From Alphaproteobacteria bacterium (GTDB taxonomy: Bacteria; Pseudomonadota; Alphaproteobacteria; UBA8366; GCA-2717185): 32,508 nucleotides of DNA. Location of the stretch: the NCBI GenBank assembly GCA_021774435.1, contig JAJFJB010000384.1, positions 1-32,508 of the forward strand. Reading direction: 5' to 3'. The notes under the pieces are model-generated. The model was given only the letters and a program-made list of their open reading frames with translations. It was not told the origin of the DNA and searched no databases. Of this stretch, positions 14,721 through 28,600 are shown piece after piece. The position numbers were made by a program, and so were the translations under genes. Every line of letters starts with the position of its first letter. Positions within the stretch are counted from its first letter, which is position 1.

Positions 14721-16457
14721 ATGCGGGCGGTGAATTTTTTTGTGGCCGTCCGTTGGGCGTACGCCATTCGGCGGTGTTTTGTCGGTGTTGCTTTGCTATG
14801 CCTGACGCATGCTGCGCTCGCGCAGAATCTTGCCCAAACCACCCCAGAGAATTTCCCCGGCTCAGCGGAACCGGGGCGGCGTGAGCGACCGACGCCTTCC
14901 CTGCCCGATCCGTCTGCCGAACTGGAGTTGAAGATCGAGTTACCGGCGGGTGTGAAGCCGCCGGCGGCGCTTTTGCAAAAGACGTTTACGTTAAAGGGTA
15001 TCCGACTCGAAGGGGTGACAGCGTATTCCGAAGCGGAACTTGCCGGGCTATACAAGCAACTTATCGGTAAGATCATTACCTTCGGACAGTTCTATGCGAT
15101 CGCGGAGGCGATTCAGGCGCGTTATCACCTCGACGGTTACTTTCTGAGCTTTGCCTTTGTACCACCTCAGAAGGCACGCGGTGGCGTGTTGCGGATCGCT
15201 GTCATCGAAGGGTTTATCGACGACGTGAAGGTCACCGGCGTAGAAAAACCGATCCAACGCATCATCGAAAGCACACTCAGACCGGTTCTTGAAGAACGCC
15301 CGGTAAGGCTACCGCCCTTGGAGCGCCGACTGCTACTCGCCGGGCAGCTCGCCGGCGTCACCGCAACCGGCGTGCTGCGCCGGTCCGAGAAATCTCGCGG
15401 CGCATCCGAACTGGTCGTGCAGGCAACACATGTACCGGTCAATGGCGGTCTGGGTGTCAATAACCGCGCGTCGGAATTTACCGGCCCCTGGCGGTATGGC
15501 GGCAGCGTGTCGGTAAACGCACTCGCCCCGCTGGCGGAAAGAGTTGCTGCGAATGTAACCATCGCGAATGGCATCCGCGAATTTCAGTCGCTCGACCTGA
15601 GCTACGAGCAACGGATCGGTGTAGATGGCTTGCGATTTCGTGCCGATTTCGGTGTCTCAAAAAGCTGGCCCGGTTTCACCCTGGAGCAATTCGACACAAA
15701 GACGCAAAGTGCGGAAGGCGAGTTGAATCTGACCTATCCCATTCTGCTTCAGCGAAACCACTCGCTAACGGCAGGACTCGGCTTATCCTATCTCAATACA
15801 GAAGTCGAGCTGTTGGGCGACCGGTTTACGCGCGATCGTATTCGGACAGCGCAAGCCGTCATCAGCTTTACCCAGACCGGATTTCTTGGCGGGCGGAACG
15901 GGGGGGTATTGGAGTTGACGCAAGGGCTGCCGACCCTCGCCGCAAGCGATCCGGACAAGGACGCAATGTCGCGCGGCGATACGGAACCCGACTTCACGAT
16001 GCTCACTCTCGACCTTGTTCACGCACGGGCGCTCGGGCGCCGGTTCGATCTGTTTGCGAGGACAACGGGGCAGTACTCGTTCACGCCACTTCCGGCATCG
16101 CATGAGTTTGATCTCGGCGGCGAAGATTACGGCCGTGCTTTCAATTCCGGGGAACTGACCGGCGAGCTTGGCGCCGCTGTCTCCGTCGAGATCGGCTACG
16201 ACGTGAAACACAACCTGCCCAGAGTTGGGCGGACCCGCCCCTATCTGTTTGCGGATTACGGCGTGGCATGGAACGAAGAGACGTCATCCTCGCTAGGGTC
16301 CAGGTTGGCGCTCGGGTCGACAGGGTTGGGGTTTCAGGTCGACTTGTTCAACACGGCTGATATGCGCATGGAATATGCGATTCCCCTCGCACGCACACCG
16401 AGCAATGAAGGCGATCGAAACGGTCGGTTCTTCTTCTTCCTAAACACCCGATTTTAA
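14721..16457 (+). CDS. TpsB/ShlB-FhaC family outer-membrane transporter of two-partner secretion
   Basis: A 578-residue Omp85-superfamily protein. Residues 1-34 are a signal peptide with a long n-region (hydrophobic core FVGVALLCLTHAALA, cleavage after ALA). A proline-rich linker follows to about 75, where the plug helix would lie. A POTRA domain starts at about 85 (FTLKGIRLEGVTAYSEAEL) and runs through FAFVPPQKARGGVLRIAVIE; a second POTRA follows (FIDDVKVTGV) to about 230. The rest is a 16-strand barrel ending in Phe (FFFFLNTRF), as required for outer-membrane assembly. EFDLGGEDYGRAF near residue 465 matches the position of the conserved loop-6 motif, in variant form. It should export the giant protein encoded 189 bp downstream on the same strand. 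ATG 14721 has AAGG about 10 nt upstream; GTG 14730 is an alternative. Confidence 0.93.
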   Translation: MRAVNFFVAVRWAYAIRRCFVGVALLCLTHAALAQNLAQTTPENFPGSAEPGRRERPTPSLPDPSAELELKIELPAGVKPPAALLQKTFTLKGIRLEGVTAYSEAELAGLYKQLIGKIITFGQFYAIAEAIQARYHLDGYFLSFAFVPPQKARGGVLRIAVIEGFIDDVKVTGVEKPIQRIIESTLRPVLEERPVRLPPLERRLLLAGQLAGVTATGVLRRSEKSRGASELVVQATHVPVNGGLGVNNRASEFTGPWRYGGSVSVNALAPLAERVAANVTIANGIREFQSLDLSYEQRIGVDGLRFRADFGVSKSWPGFTLEQFDTKTQSAEGELNLTYPILLQRNHSLTAGLGLSYLNTEVELLGDRFTRDRIRTAQAVISFTQTGFLGGRNGGVLELTQGLPTLAASDPDKDAMSRGDTEPDFTMLTLDLVHARALGRRFDLFARTTGQYSFTPLPASHEFDLGGEDYGRAFNSGELTGELGAAVSVEIGYDVKHNLPRVGRTRPYLFADYGVAWNEETSSSLGSRLALGSTGLGFQVDLFNTADMRMEYAIPLARTPSNEGDRNGRFFFFLNTRF

Positions 16458-16645
16458 AAATCCCAAGCGCGCACCCAAGAGTTGCCGCACTGCGACGATG
16501 GGCGAATCCGTTACGCGCGATAGATGAAATTACCGTGGCGGGCCTCGCGCAACTCAAACGATAGTTACGAATAACATTTACCCTTTGTTTACCAGTTGGA
16601 TGATTAAAGTTAACGCAAATACACAAAGGAAATCGGGTAGTTCGG

Positions 16646-19600
16646 TTGAATTTGGCGTTAACAACAGTGGTTGCAATCTTGCGTCGCGTGAGGCTCGGCC
16701 GACATGGCCTTCGCGCCGGCACTTCGCGTGCCTACAATTCTGGCGCGACGCTGGGTTTGTTGACGCGACTGCGCGCTGTACTTGCGCTCGCCCTTGCCGC
16801 AACGATTGCACTTGGTGACGGTTGCCTTTTATCGAATGTCGCGCATGCCAATCCGTTGGGCGGCAATGTCGTATCCGGCAATATCAGTATCCAGGAAAAC
16901 GGCAATCAGCTCGACATCTTCCAATCTACCGACAAAGGGATCATCGACTGGCAAAGTTTTTCCATTGGCGTGGACGAAATCACACGCTTCCACCAACCGT
17001 CCTCATCCTCGATTACGCTGAACCGGGTTCTCGGCCCGGACCCCTCGCACATATTGGGGCGGCTAGAAGCCAACGGCCAAATCATGCTGGTCAATCCGAG
17101 CGGGATAATCTTCGGACAAAACTCGCGTATCGACGTCTCTGGGATCGTTGCGACCACAACGGATATCCGGAACCAAGATTTTCTGAGCGGTAATTTCGAT
17201 TTTTCAATCCCCTCGACGAACCCGGACGCGTCAGTCGTAAACCACGGACAAATCACGGTCGCCGATACCGGTTACGCAGCCCTGGTCGCACCAACGGTTC
17301 GAAACTCAGGAGTCATCGCCGCGCGACTCGGCCGGGTCACTTTGGGGGCATCCGAAACCTTCACATTGGATTTGTACGGCGACAACCTCATCACCTTCGG
17401 AATCGGTGTTAGAGACACGCCAACCGGGGCAGACGGTTCGCCGGTCGAATCGCTGATCGGAAACAGTGGCAGCATCGTCGCCGATGGCGGCATCGTCACC
17501 CTTGCCGCGAGCAATGTCGGCGCGGTGGTGCAGAGCGTCATCAACACTGACGGCATCGTCCAGGCAAACACCATCGATACACAAAATGGCGAGATCGTTC
17601 TCGGTTACGACGGCCCGGGCGTAACGCAGGTCTCGGGAATTCTTCGCGCCATCGGCGACAATGCCGGCGAGGGTGGCGGCAAAGTCAAAGTGCTTGGCGA
17701 GTATGTTGCACTTTTCGACGATGCCGCGATCGATGCGTCCGGTGACATTGGCGGCGGCGAAGTCCTCGTCGGTGGTAACTTCCAGGGCGAAGGTCCTGAG
17801 CGCAACGCGGTCGCAACGGTCGTCGCGCAAAACGTAACCATCGATGCCGACGCCGAAAGCGACGGCAATGGTGGCAGAGTCATCGTCTGGGCCGACGATG
17901 TCACAAAGTTCTACGGTTCGATCTCGGCGACAGGTGGCGCCGAAGGTGGCGACGGCGGTTTCGCAGAAGTGTCCGGCAAGCAATATCTGGACTATCAGGG
18001 CTACACCGACCTGACCACGGCATCGGGAGAGGCCGGTACCCTGTTGCTGGATCCGCGAGACATCACAATCCAGGACGGCGGGGGCAATACCAATATTACC
18101 GGTAACCCCAACTTCTCCAGCAACGGCAACAACGCGATTCTCTTGACCGCAACCATCGAAGCTGCCCTCGGTGGCTCCAACGTTACCGTCACCACGGGAG
18201 GCACCGGAACCCAAAACGGTAAGATTACCGTTTCCGGGGCCATTGACGCCCCGAACACGGCCTTCGACCTGACCTTGACCGCGCACCAAAACATAATTGT
18301 CAGTAACCGTATCAACATGAACGCCAACGGTGGAACGGGAAGCCTGACCTTGATCGCCGACAGCGACGGGAACGAATCAGGAAACATTAATATCAATAAT
18401 GCGAACGGGGATCTCACGACAAATGGCACGGCCATAAACCTCCAAGGCGCGAATTATTTTAATAGCGGCGGCGGCCTTATCTCGAGCAATGGCGGCGATA
18501 TCACCATCACGAATTCCGCGCCCAACAGGCAAATCAATTTTTCAGCAACGCCGGCTGCCAATTCCTTCGAGATATCGGACGCCGCACTTGATCTGGTCAG
18601 AGCTGGTACCGGCGACATTTTCATCGGCGGTACGAACCAGGCTGGCAATATTGTAACGAGTGCGGCGGTAACGTTCGGCGGTTCGGCCGGTGCCCTTACG
18701 CTGCGAACCGGCGGCACGGCTAACATCAGTAACACCTTTAGTTCGGGCAACGACGATTTAACCATCATCGCCGAGAACGTTACGCTCGGCGCCGCCGTCA
18801 CAGCGGCCGGGCAAACCGTCACGATCGAACCGCGCGGCACCGATACGGTTGTCCTCGGTTCGAACCCGGGCACGGGCAATTCGGTAGAGTTGAACGATAC
18901 CGAGCTCGACCGGATTACGGCAACGACACTTGTTATCGGTGCAACGGGAGGGGGTGCCGTCAGCTTCACAAACGATATTTCGCCCGCCAACGTCACTAAC
19001 TTGCACCTCAAGTCCGGCGGCACGATCACCGGCCTCAATACGACCGGCGGCATCACCGTCGCCAATCTAGCGCTGAGCGCCGGGGGAACGATCAACTTCA
19101 CCGATACCTCGACCGCGATACATACGCTGGCGGTTTCGGCCGCCGGTCAGACAGCCAGCTTCAGGGATCAAGGCACTTTGGTATTGGGTACTGTCGATGG
19201 CGTCGCCGGTGTATCTGCAGCCACCTTTAACCTGACAACGGGCGGCGCCATTACCGATACCGTGGTTTCGACGATCACCGGTACGGCGACCTTCGATGCG
19301 GGCGGAACGGTTGCAGCCACTAATGCCATAACTCTGGACAGCGCCAACGACTTCGCCACCGTCGCCGTCACTCAGGCGGGTAACGTTGCATTCACCGATG
19401 CCAACGACATTATTTTGGGAACCTCGACCGTTTCCGGCACGCTGGGCGTTACCGCCGCCGGGACCATCACCGACAGCGGCGCCTTGGCTGTCACCGGCAC
19501 GACGACGCTGGACGCAGGCGGTACCATCGCTGCCACCAACGCCATCACGCTGGACAACGCCAACAACTTCTCGACCGTCGCCGTCACGCAAGCCGGTAAC

Positions 19601-22600
19601 GTCGCGCTCACCGATAGCAACGACGTCATTCTGGGAACCTCGACCGTTTCCGGCACGCTAGGCGTGACCGCCACCGGGACCATCACCGACAGTGGCGCCT
19701 TGGCTGTCACCGGCACGGCGACGCTGGACGCAGGCGGTACCATCGCCGCCACCAACGCCATCACGCTCGACAACGCCAACAACTTCTCGACCGTCGCCGT
19801 CACGCAAGCCGGTAACGTCGCGCTCACTGATACCAGCGACGTCATTCTGGGAACCTCGACCGTTTCCGGCACGCTAGGCGTGACCGCCGCCGGGACCATC
19901 ACCGACAGCGGGACCATCGCCGTTACAGGCACCACGACCCTGGACACGGGCGGTACCGTTGCGGCCACCAATGCCATCACGCTGGACAATGCCAACAATT
20001 TCTCCACTGTCGCCGTCAATCAGGCGGGCAACGTGGAACTTAACGATACGGACGGTATCATTCTGGCAGCCTCCACCGTTTCCGGCACGCTGGATGTGAC
20101 CGCCACAAACGGCGTTACGATCGGCGGGACGGCCAACACGGGCGGCGCCACAATCATCAAAGCCGACGGCGACGGCAACGGCACAGGCACTTTTACGCTT
20201 TCCGCCGGCCAGTCACTTATTGCCGGTAATAACACGATAAACATCACCGCCAACAAGATGGTCCTGGCGGGGAACGCGATCAGCAGCGGTACGGCCACAA
20301 CAACACTGTCTCGCAGCTTTGGTGCCTCTTTCAATCTGGGATCGGGAACCGATGCTGCTGCCAATACAATCGAACTGTCGGACACGGAGCTCGATACCAT
20401 CACGGCGGGCCTTCTACATGTAAACGGTCCTTCAGGCATCGATATTACATCGGCGATTACCCTTAGCCCCGCGAACGTCGCGACGGTGCGCCTGACTGGG
20501 GGGGCGATCACGGATACCGGCGGCAGCATAGGCGTAACAAACTTGTTGCTTGCTCCGGCCGCAACGTCAGCCTTGGATTCGGCGGCAAACGATGTAGACA
20601 CGTTCGCCGCCAGCTCAGCCGGCATCAACTTAACTTTCGTCGATGCGGACGATCTGACGATCGGTACGGTCAACGGGGTGGCCGGTATAAATGCCAATAA
20701 CGTCACGGTGACCGCCAACGGCGCCTTCACAATCGACGATACGATTACAAGTGCGCGCAGTATCGTTCTGACCAACAACGCGGCCGATGCCACAACGACC
20801 GTCAACGCGGTGGTTCGGGAAACGGCCAGCGGAACGCGCTCGATAACGGTCACCGCCGACGATCTGGAGATCACTGCAGGCGGATTCCAGCGAACCAATA
20901 ATTCCGGCACCCACACATTGACCATCAATACTTTGACCGCCGGACAGCAGATCAATCTGGGCGGGGTCGCGAATACGCCCGGCAATGGGGTTATGGAACT
21001 GACCAACGCCGAGTTGGCGCTGCTGTCCACCAACGCCAACGAATTCAACGTCATCAATATCGGCGACGCCAGCGGCACGGGAACCGGTCGGATCACGGTG
21101 TCCGGCGACATCAGCAATCTGGATACCGGTACGCGGACGATCCGAAACAATGCCGACATCATCCAGACGGCGGCCCTGACGGCCAGCGCCCTGACCCTCA
21201 ACGCGGCGACGGGTATTACACTGGATAACGTGGCCAACGATTTTACGGGGACTATCAGCGCTTCTACCGATACAGGCAACCTTACCCTCGTCGACGCCAA
21301 CGCCCTTACCGTCGCGGCGACGACCGCCACCTTGGGCAACGTATCCTTGACGACTGTAACGGGGAACCTGACCGCGGCTGGCACGGTCACCGCCGGCGGC
21401 GCAGTGGCAATCGCGGCGGGCGGCGACAACAACGCGTTGACGCTAGCGGCAGTGACGGCGACGGCGGGCGCGCATACCTATACCGCCGACGACGTCACTA
21501 TCGGCGGCGCTATTAATGCGGCAGCCCAGACGGTGACCATCGCCTCAACCACGGCGGGCGACGCTATCAATCTAGGCGATGACGGCATCATCAACCTTGC
21601 CGACACCTTGGAAGTCTCCGACGCAGAGCTCGACCTTGTGACAGCGTCGCAGCTGACAATAGGCACCGGGGCGGCAGGCGCGGTGACGGTAGCCGCCGAC
21701 ATCAGCCCGGCCAACACGGCGACGCTTAATATCGTAACGAATGCCACCGTTGATGCGGACACGGCGTCGGGCGGCGGGATTACGGCAACCAATCTCGCGG
21801 TAACGGCGGGCGGTGCGGTGGATATCAGCGAGGCCAACACGGCCATCGGCACGATTGCCATTGGAGCGGCAGGGCAGACGGTCAACATGGCAGACGGCGC
21901 GGGCGATCTCACGGTCGGTTCGGTTGCTGGTGTTACGGGCATTGCGTCGGCGGCGCTGACACTGAATGCATTGGATGGCATTGCGGTCAACGAGAACGTA
22001 ACGGCCGCAGGCGCGACAAACATCAATGCGGATAGCAATAACGACGGCACAGGTACCTTTACGCTCGCCGCCACCAACTCGCTTGTCGCGGGTAACAATG
22101 ACATCACTATCACCGCCAACAAGATGGCCTTGGCGGGGGCGTCGATCAGTAGTGGCGCGGCCAGAACGACCCTGTCCGGCACGAATGCTGCCGCTATCGA
22201 CCTGGGCTCGGGAACAGACGCCGCCGGCAATACGGTGGAACTGTCGGACACGGAACTCGACATCATCACTGCCGGCGTTCTCCATATCAACGGACCTTCG
22301 GGAATCGATATCACATCGGCGATCACGCTTAACCCCGCGAACGTCGCGACGGTGCGCCTGACCGGCGGCGCGATCACGGATACCGGTGGGAGCATTGGCG
22401 CAACAAATCTGCTTCTTGTCACTGGTGGTACGTCAGCCTTGGATTCGACAGCGAACGACGTCGATACGTTCGCCGCAAGCTCAGCGGGTATTAACGTAAC
22501 CTTCGTCGATGCGGACGACCTCACCATCGGCACGGTAGATGGGGTGACAGGCGTAACAGGTAGAACCGTCTCTTTGACCGCCAGTGGCGCTTTTACCATC

Positions 22601-25600
22601 GCCGATTTCGTTACCAGCAACCGCAATTTGACAGTCCGGAATAACGGCGTCGATGCGACCACGACTATTAATGCGCGAGTTTCAAATACGTCAAATAGCA
22701 GTACGCGATCTACCAATATTATCGCAGACGATTTGGAATTCGGCGGCGCCGGCGACATTCGCGTTACGGACAATGGCGCCAACCACACCCTCAACCTAAT
22801 CACAGCAACGGCAGGGCAGCAGATAAATCTGGGCGGGGCGAACGCTGCTGCCAATAACACGTTGGAATTGTCCAATGCCGAGCTGGCGCTGATTCAGACC
22901 GGTGCGAGGAAGTTCGATACGATCAACATTGGTGATGCCGCCAACACGGGCCAGATCACCATTTCAGCCGACATCTCTAACCTGCCCACGACCATTACCG
23001 GCGGCGCCCCGATCATCGCGAACAACGCCGACATCATTCAAACCACCGCAACCGCAGTGGGCAATGTGACGTTCGACGCGGCTACGGGCGTAACTTTGGA
23101 TAATGTGGCAAATGATTTCACGGGCACGGTCGCGGCTTCGACTAACACCGGGAACATCACTATTGTCGATGCTAATGCCCTGACGCTTGGCGCAATGACC
23201 GCGACAGCGGGCAACGTCATCTTATCGACGGTCGCAGGGAACCTGACCGCGACCGGCACCGTGACCGCCGGCGGCACCGTCAATGCAACGGCGGGCGGTG
23301 ACAACAACGCGCTGACCCTGGCCGCGGTGACGGCGACGGCGGGCACGCATACCTATACCGCCGATGACATCACCATCGGTGGAGCGATCAACGCCACGGG
23401 CCAAACAGTAACCCTTGCGTCCACCACGACGGGCGATGCGCTGAATCTAGGCGACGACGGCGTTAACAATATTGCCGACACGCTGGAAATTTCCGGTGCG
23501 GAACTCGCTCTCATCACCGCAACCACCCTAAATCTAGGTGGCGGGAATCAAGGCGACATCACCGTCAACAACATCACGGCGGCCAATTCTAACAATGTCG
23601 GCACGGTGGCGCTGAATGCGACACGGAATGAATCGACGATTACGTTTTCCGGCACTGCATCGACTTTCAATGCGCTGACCGCGAACGCGGACGCGGGCAT
23701 GGACGTCAATGTCGATTTGACGACAGACGTTGGCGCACTTTCGCTCAATGGTGATTTTGACGATTTCGACGACGCGGGCGACGACACATTGCAGTTCGGC
23801 GCCGGTACCATCACGCTCGACGTTGCCGGCGCCCTGACCCTCGCCGCGACGACCGGCGGGATCGGTGCCACGGGAAGCCTGGTGCTGAACATCGCTGACG
23901 GCTTTACACTTGGCGGCGATCTCACGATTGGCGGCGCGACAACGATCAACGCCGATTCCGATGCGGATGGCACGGGCACCTTCACGATCAATAACGGGGT
24001 AACCTTCGACACCCAAGGCAACGACCTCGGCGTGACAGCGGCCGACCTGGTGATTACCGGCACGGGCGCACTGACGGCAGGTGCCGGGAATATGACGATC
24101 CAGGCGACCAATGGCATTGCCATGGGTCTGGGTGACGGGGCCGGCGCGTTCTCGGTCTCGAAGGCGGAGTTGGCCCGCCTGACAGCGGCGAATTTAACTT
24201 TCGGCGGCGCCAGCACCGGCGCCATCACCGTCGACAATGTCCAGACGGCTGACCTGGGTAATGTGACCGGCAATATCACTATCGACGGCACGGCGACAGA
24301 TAATACAATCGCCTTTTCGGGCGCGGCGTCCGTATTCGAAAACCTGACCGCAAATGCCAACAGCGGGATCGCCATTTCAACGGACCTGTCGACGAACACA
24401 GGCGCCTTGGTTCTTGAAGGCGATTCGAGCAATGCCAACGGCGCCGGCTCCGATGCCATTGCGATCACGGGCGCACGGACGATTGCATCCGCGACTGCGC
24501 TGACCCTGAACGCCACGACCGGGGGCATCACCGGCACAGCGGGCCTGACATTGAATGCGAACGCAGGATTGACCATTGCGGACAATCTGACGACCGCCGG
24601 AACGACGACGCTGAACGCGGACACTGGTAATGACGGCACCGGACAAATCAATATCAATGGTGCGGTGAACACGGGCGGCAACACATTGAACATCACGGCC
24701 TCGGAATTCGTGATGACCGGGTCTATCACCGCAGCGGGCGCGGGCGTTACGGTCAACGCATCCAATGGCAGGACCATCACCGCCGGTGGCAACGTATCCG
24801 ATCTAAATTACGGCGATGCCGAACTCGGCAACACCACAGCCGGAACGCTGACCTTCACTGGCGGAAATATCACCGTTGAAAGCATTTCCGCCGCCAACTC
24901 CAACGGCATCGGGACGCTAGCCTTGAACGCTACAGAGGCCGGTTCGATCATTACGTTCACGGGGGCCTCCACCCTCAATTCGCTGACCGCCAATGCGCGG
25001 GATGGCATCGACATCTCGGCCAATGTGACGACGGACACGGGCGGCATGACGTTTGACGGCGATTCCGATAACGCGACAGACGCAGGCGGTTCCGGTGCCG
25101 ACAATATCGACATTACTGCAAACGTGACCTTGGCCTCAGCCGCCGGCCTGACCCTGGACGCCACCACCGGCGGCATGACCGGTGCCGGTGCAGTGACGCT
25201 GAACGCTCAGGCCGGGGTGACCGTCAACAATAATCTGACCGCAGCAGGGACCGTGACGATCAATGCCGATTCGGAAGGGAATGGAACAGGCTCCTTAACC
25301 GTGGCGTCCGGCGCGACGGTCGACACCGGCAGCAACACTCTGGTCGCCACTGCTGCGGATTTGGACCTCGTCGGAAATTTGACCAGCGGCACCAACACCA
25401 CGGACATTCGCGTCACCAACAATGGCGCCATCGATCTAGGTACGGGCGGCAGCGGCAGCCTGAACATCACTGACACGGAGCTCGACCGAATCACCGCATC
25501 TTCGCTGACCATCGGCGACGGTACGGCAGGCGCCATCACCATCAGTTCCGACATTACGCCAGGCGGCACGAATACGTTGAGCCTGCATACGGCCTCCACC

Positions 25601-28600
25601 GTAGACGCCGACGCGGCTTCGGGCGGTGGCATTGTCGAGACCGGTCTCAGGGTCAGCGCCGGGGGTGCGGTGGATATCACCGATACAACGACGAACGTGG
25701 ATACCATCGCCATCTCGACGAACGGCGCCGTCTCCTACACGGACGCGGACGGGTTTACCGTCGGAACGGTTGACAGCGTCGTCGGCATTACCGGGACCGG
25801 CGCCGCCGTCACACTGACGGCTACCACCGGTGATCTCAGCGTCGACAACGCGATTTCAGGCACCGGAGTGACCGTCACGGCGAGCGCCGGCAATATCTTC
25901 GTCAATAACGACGCGGGCGCGGCCATCGATATCAATGCAGGGACTTCGAACCTGACGTTGCAGTCGGGCGCCGGTTCACGGATCGAGATTGCGGCGAATG
26001 CCAGGATAAAAGACAGCGGAACCATGCGATTAGTCGCGGACGATTTCGTCATCAACAGTAGTGCTGTTATTGAGAATGACCTCCAGGTCTTCTTCGGGCC
26101 CGTGACGGCAAACCGAGGCCTTTCCTTGGGGGCGGTCGATGATTTGGGCAATGCGACAGTCGAAATTTCCGATGCTGAGTTGGACACGATCACTGGCACG
26201 GGGAGCCGCATACAGTTTCGCGACGGCGGGTCCTTCGGGACGGTCAACGTGGCGGGCGCCATTGACCCGGCCGACGCGAGCTTCGACACGATACGTATAT
26301 TCTCAACCGGCGCGGTGACCCAGGCAACGGGCGCGACTATCACTTCGCCCACCTTAATCTTCGATTCTCAAGCCGCTATCACTTTGAATGAAGCGAATGT
26401 CGTGGACCTCTTCGCCGCGCAATCGGCGACTTCCGGGGATATTTCCTACACGGACGCGGACGGAATAACGATTGGCACCGCTACCACGCTCGGTGGTTTC
26501 TCCCGGGGCGTGATTGCAACTGACGGTGCTGTGACCATCACGTCGAACGGTGGCGGTATTACGGTCAACAACGCGGGCCTGACCAACGATATCGGAGCGA
26601 CAACGGGTGTCACACTGCAAACGGCGGCCAACAATTCCTTGACAGTTAATGCCAACGCGAATGTCGCGACCACGGGCGGGACGATTGAGGCCCGCGCCGA
26701 CGACATCGTTATTGACACCACTAGCGGGGCTTTCACCAATACGGGCCGGACGGTGATTTTGCGTTCCGCTGCTGACAGCGAAGCAATCAATCTCGGCAGT
26801 GCCGCGGCCAGCTCTGTTGACAATACCCTTAAGTTGTCAGCCGCCGAGCTTAACCGGATCTTCGCCGGGCAGTTGACCGTCGGCCACGCCAACACCGGGG
26901 CCATCACGGTCAGCGCCAATGTCACGCCCGCGAACACGACGACGCTTGATCTGGTAAGCGCCTCGACCGTCACGGCCACCGCAGGCGGGATTAATGAAAC
27001 AAACTTGGCCGTCACTGCGGGCGGTGCGGTTAATATCTCGAACGCGAATACGGCGGTCGGCACCATCGCCGTCAGCGCCGCCGGTCAGACCGTGACTATT
27101 GCCGACGCGGGGGCTTTGACCGTTGGCGCGGCGGGTAGCCTGACAGGGATTTCCGCTGCCGGTCTGACGCTGAACGCCGAGGACGGCATCACCATAAATG
27201 AGAATGTTACCGCCACGGCGGCAAGCAGCGTCGATGCGGACGACAATAACGATGGTACCGGCACCCTGACCGTGGCCACGGCGCGGACACTGTCCTCGAG
27301 CGGCAGTCAGTTGGACATCACCGCCCGCGACATCGCAATCAACGGCACAGGCGCGATCACGTCGGGTGCCGGGAACATGACCATAGACCGCTCAACCTCG
27401 GGCTTTGTCAGTGTCGGCAATCTCACCACCGGCTCGAACCAGTTGGAAATCCTCGACGCGGAACTGGACCAGATCACGGCAGCCAATTTGACCATCGGCG
27501 GCGTCAACACGCGCGTGCTGGACTTGGCCAATATTTCCAATACCTCGATTACGGGAACCGTAACCTTGACGGCGAACCAAGCTGCGGTTTCCGATGTCGA
27601 GGTCCTGGCTGCCGCCTCGTTTAACGCACTCACGATCAACGCTGCCGACCGGATCGGCGTCCAGAGCGATATCACGACCACGACTGGAGACTTGACCCTG
27701 GTTGGTGACTTCAACAACGCAAACACGGGCAACAGTGGGGAGGTCATTAGTTTTTTAGGCGCCCGCACCCTGACGTCTGCGGGTGCCATGAACTTCACGA
27801 CAGCAGCAGGGAACCTGACGGCGGACAATACGGTGACGTTGAACGCCGCCAATGGCGTTACTTTCAATGACGGCCTAACGGGAGCCGGAGGCACGGTGAC
27901 GATAGATGCTGACACCGACGGCAATGGAACCGGTGATTTCACCCTGGCGTCTGGTGAGACCATTGCGACCAGCAACAATCTGCTCTCGATTACCGCGAAC
28001 GATATTGCCCTGGCCGGCACGATAAACAGCGGTGCGGGTGCGACGACGCTGCTGGTTTCGGACGCCGGCGCGATCGGGCTCGGCGATACGGTGGGCGACT
28101 ACACGCTGAGCGGCGCCGAGCTTCAGAACATTACGGCGACCGGGCTCAATATCGGCGATGGGACCAGCGGCAATATCACGGTCAACAATATCACCGCTGC
28201 AAACTCGGATAACATCGCCGGAACCGTGACGCTGAACGCGACCAAGAATGAAGCGACGATCACCTTCTCCGGCACCGCATCGACATTCAACGCGCTTACC
28301 GCCAATGCGGATGCGGGCATGGACGTTGATGTCAATCTGACGACGGACATTGGCGCATTGTCTCTCAATGGCGACTTCGATAATGCCAATGATGCCGGCG
28401 ACGACACGCTGCAATTCGGTGGCGGCACCATCACGATTGCCTCGGCGGGATCCCTGACACTCGCAGCGGCGACCGGCGGTATTGGGGCCACGGGAAACCT
28501 GGTCCTCAATATCGATGACGGTTTCACACTAAGTGGAAACCTTACCATCGGCGGTGACACCACTTTCGACGTCGATTTCGACAATGACGGAACCGGTGAC

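Noticed and set aside
16479-16555. 7-bp inverted repeat GAGTTGC/GCAACTC between tpsB and tpsA
   Set aside because: Arms are 63 bp apart and short; expected by chance in GC-rich sequence.
17306-18289. 327-codon minus-strand frame opposite the TPS domain
   Set aside because: The plus strand here encodes the conserved TPS domain and the following helix region; the antisense product is Gly/Asp/Arg-rich with no recognisable motif.
20020-24792. Long minus-strand open frames (up to 470 codons at 20020-21432, 21478-22875, 23548-24792) giving Val/Ala/Ser/Pro-rich proteins
   Set aside because: They lie opposite the TpsA gene and come from its repetitive Thr/Ala/Gly codon pattern; they repeat with the same periods, have no domain wording, and lack credible starts.
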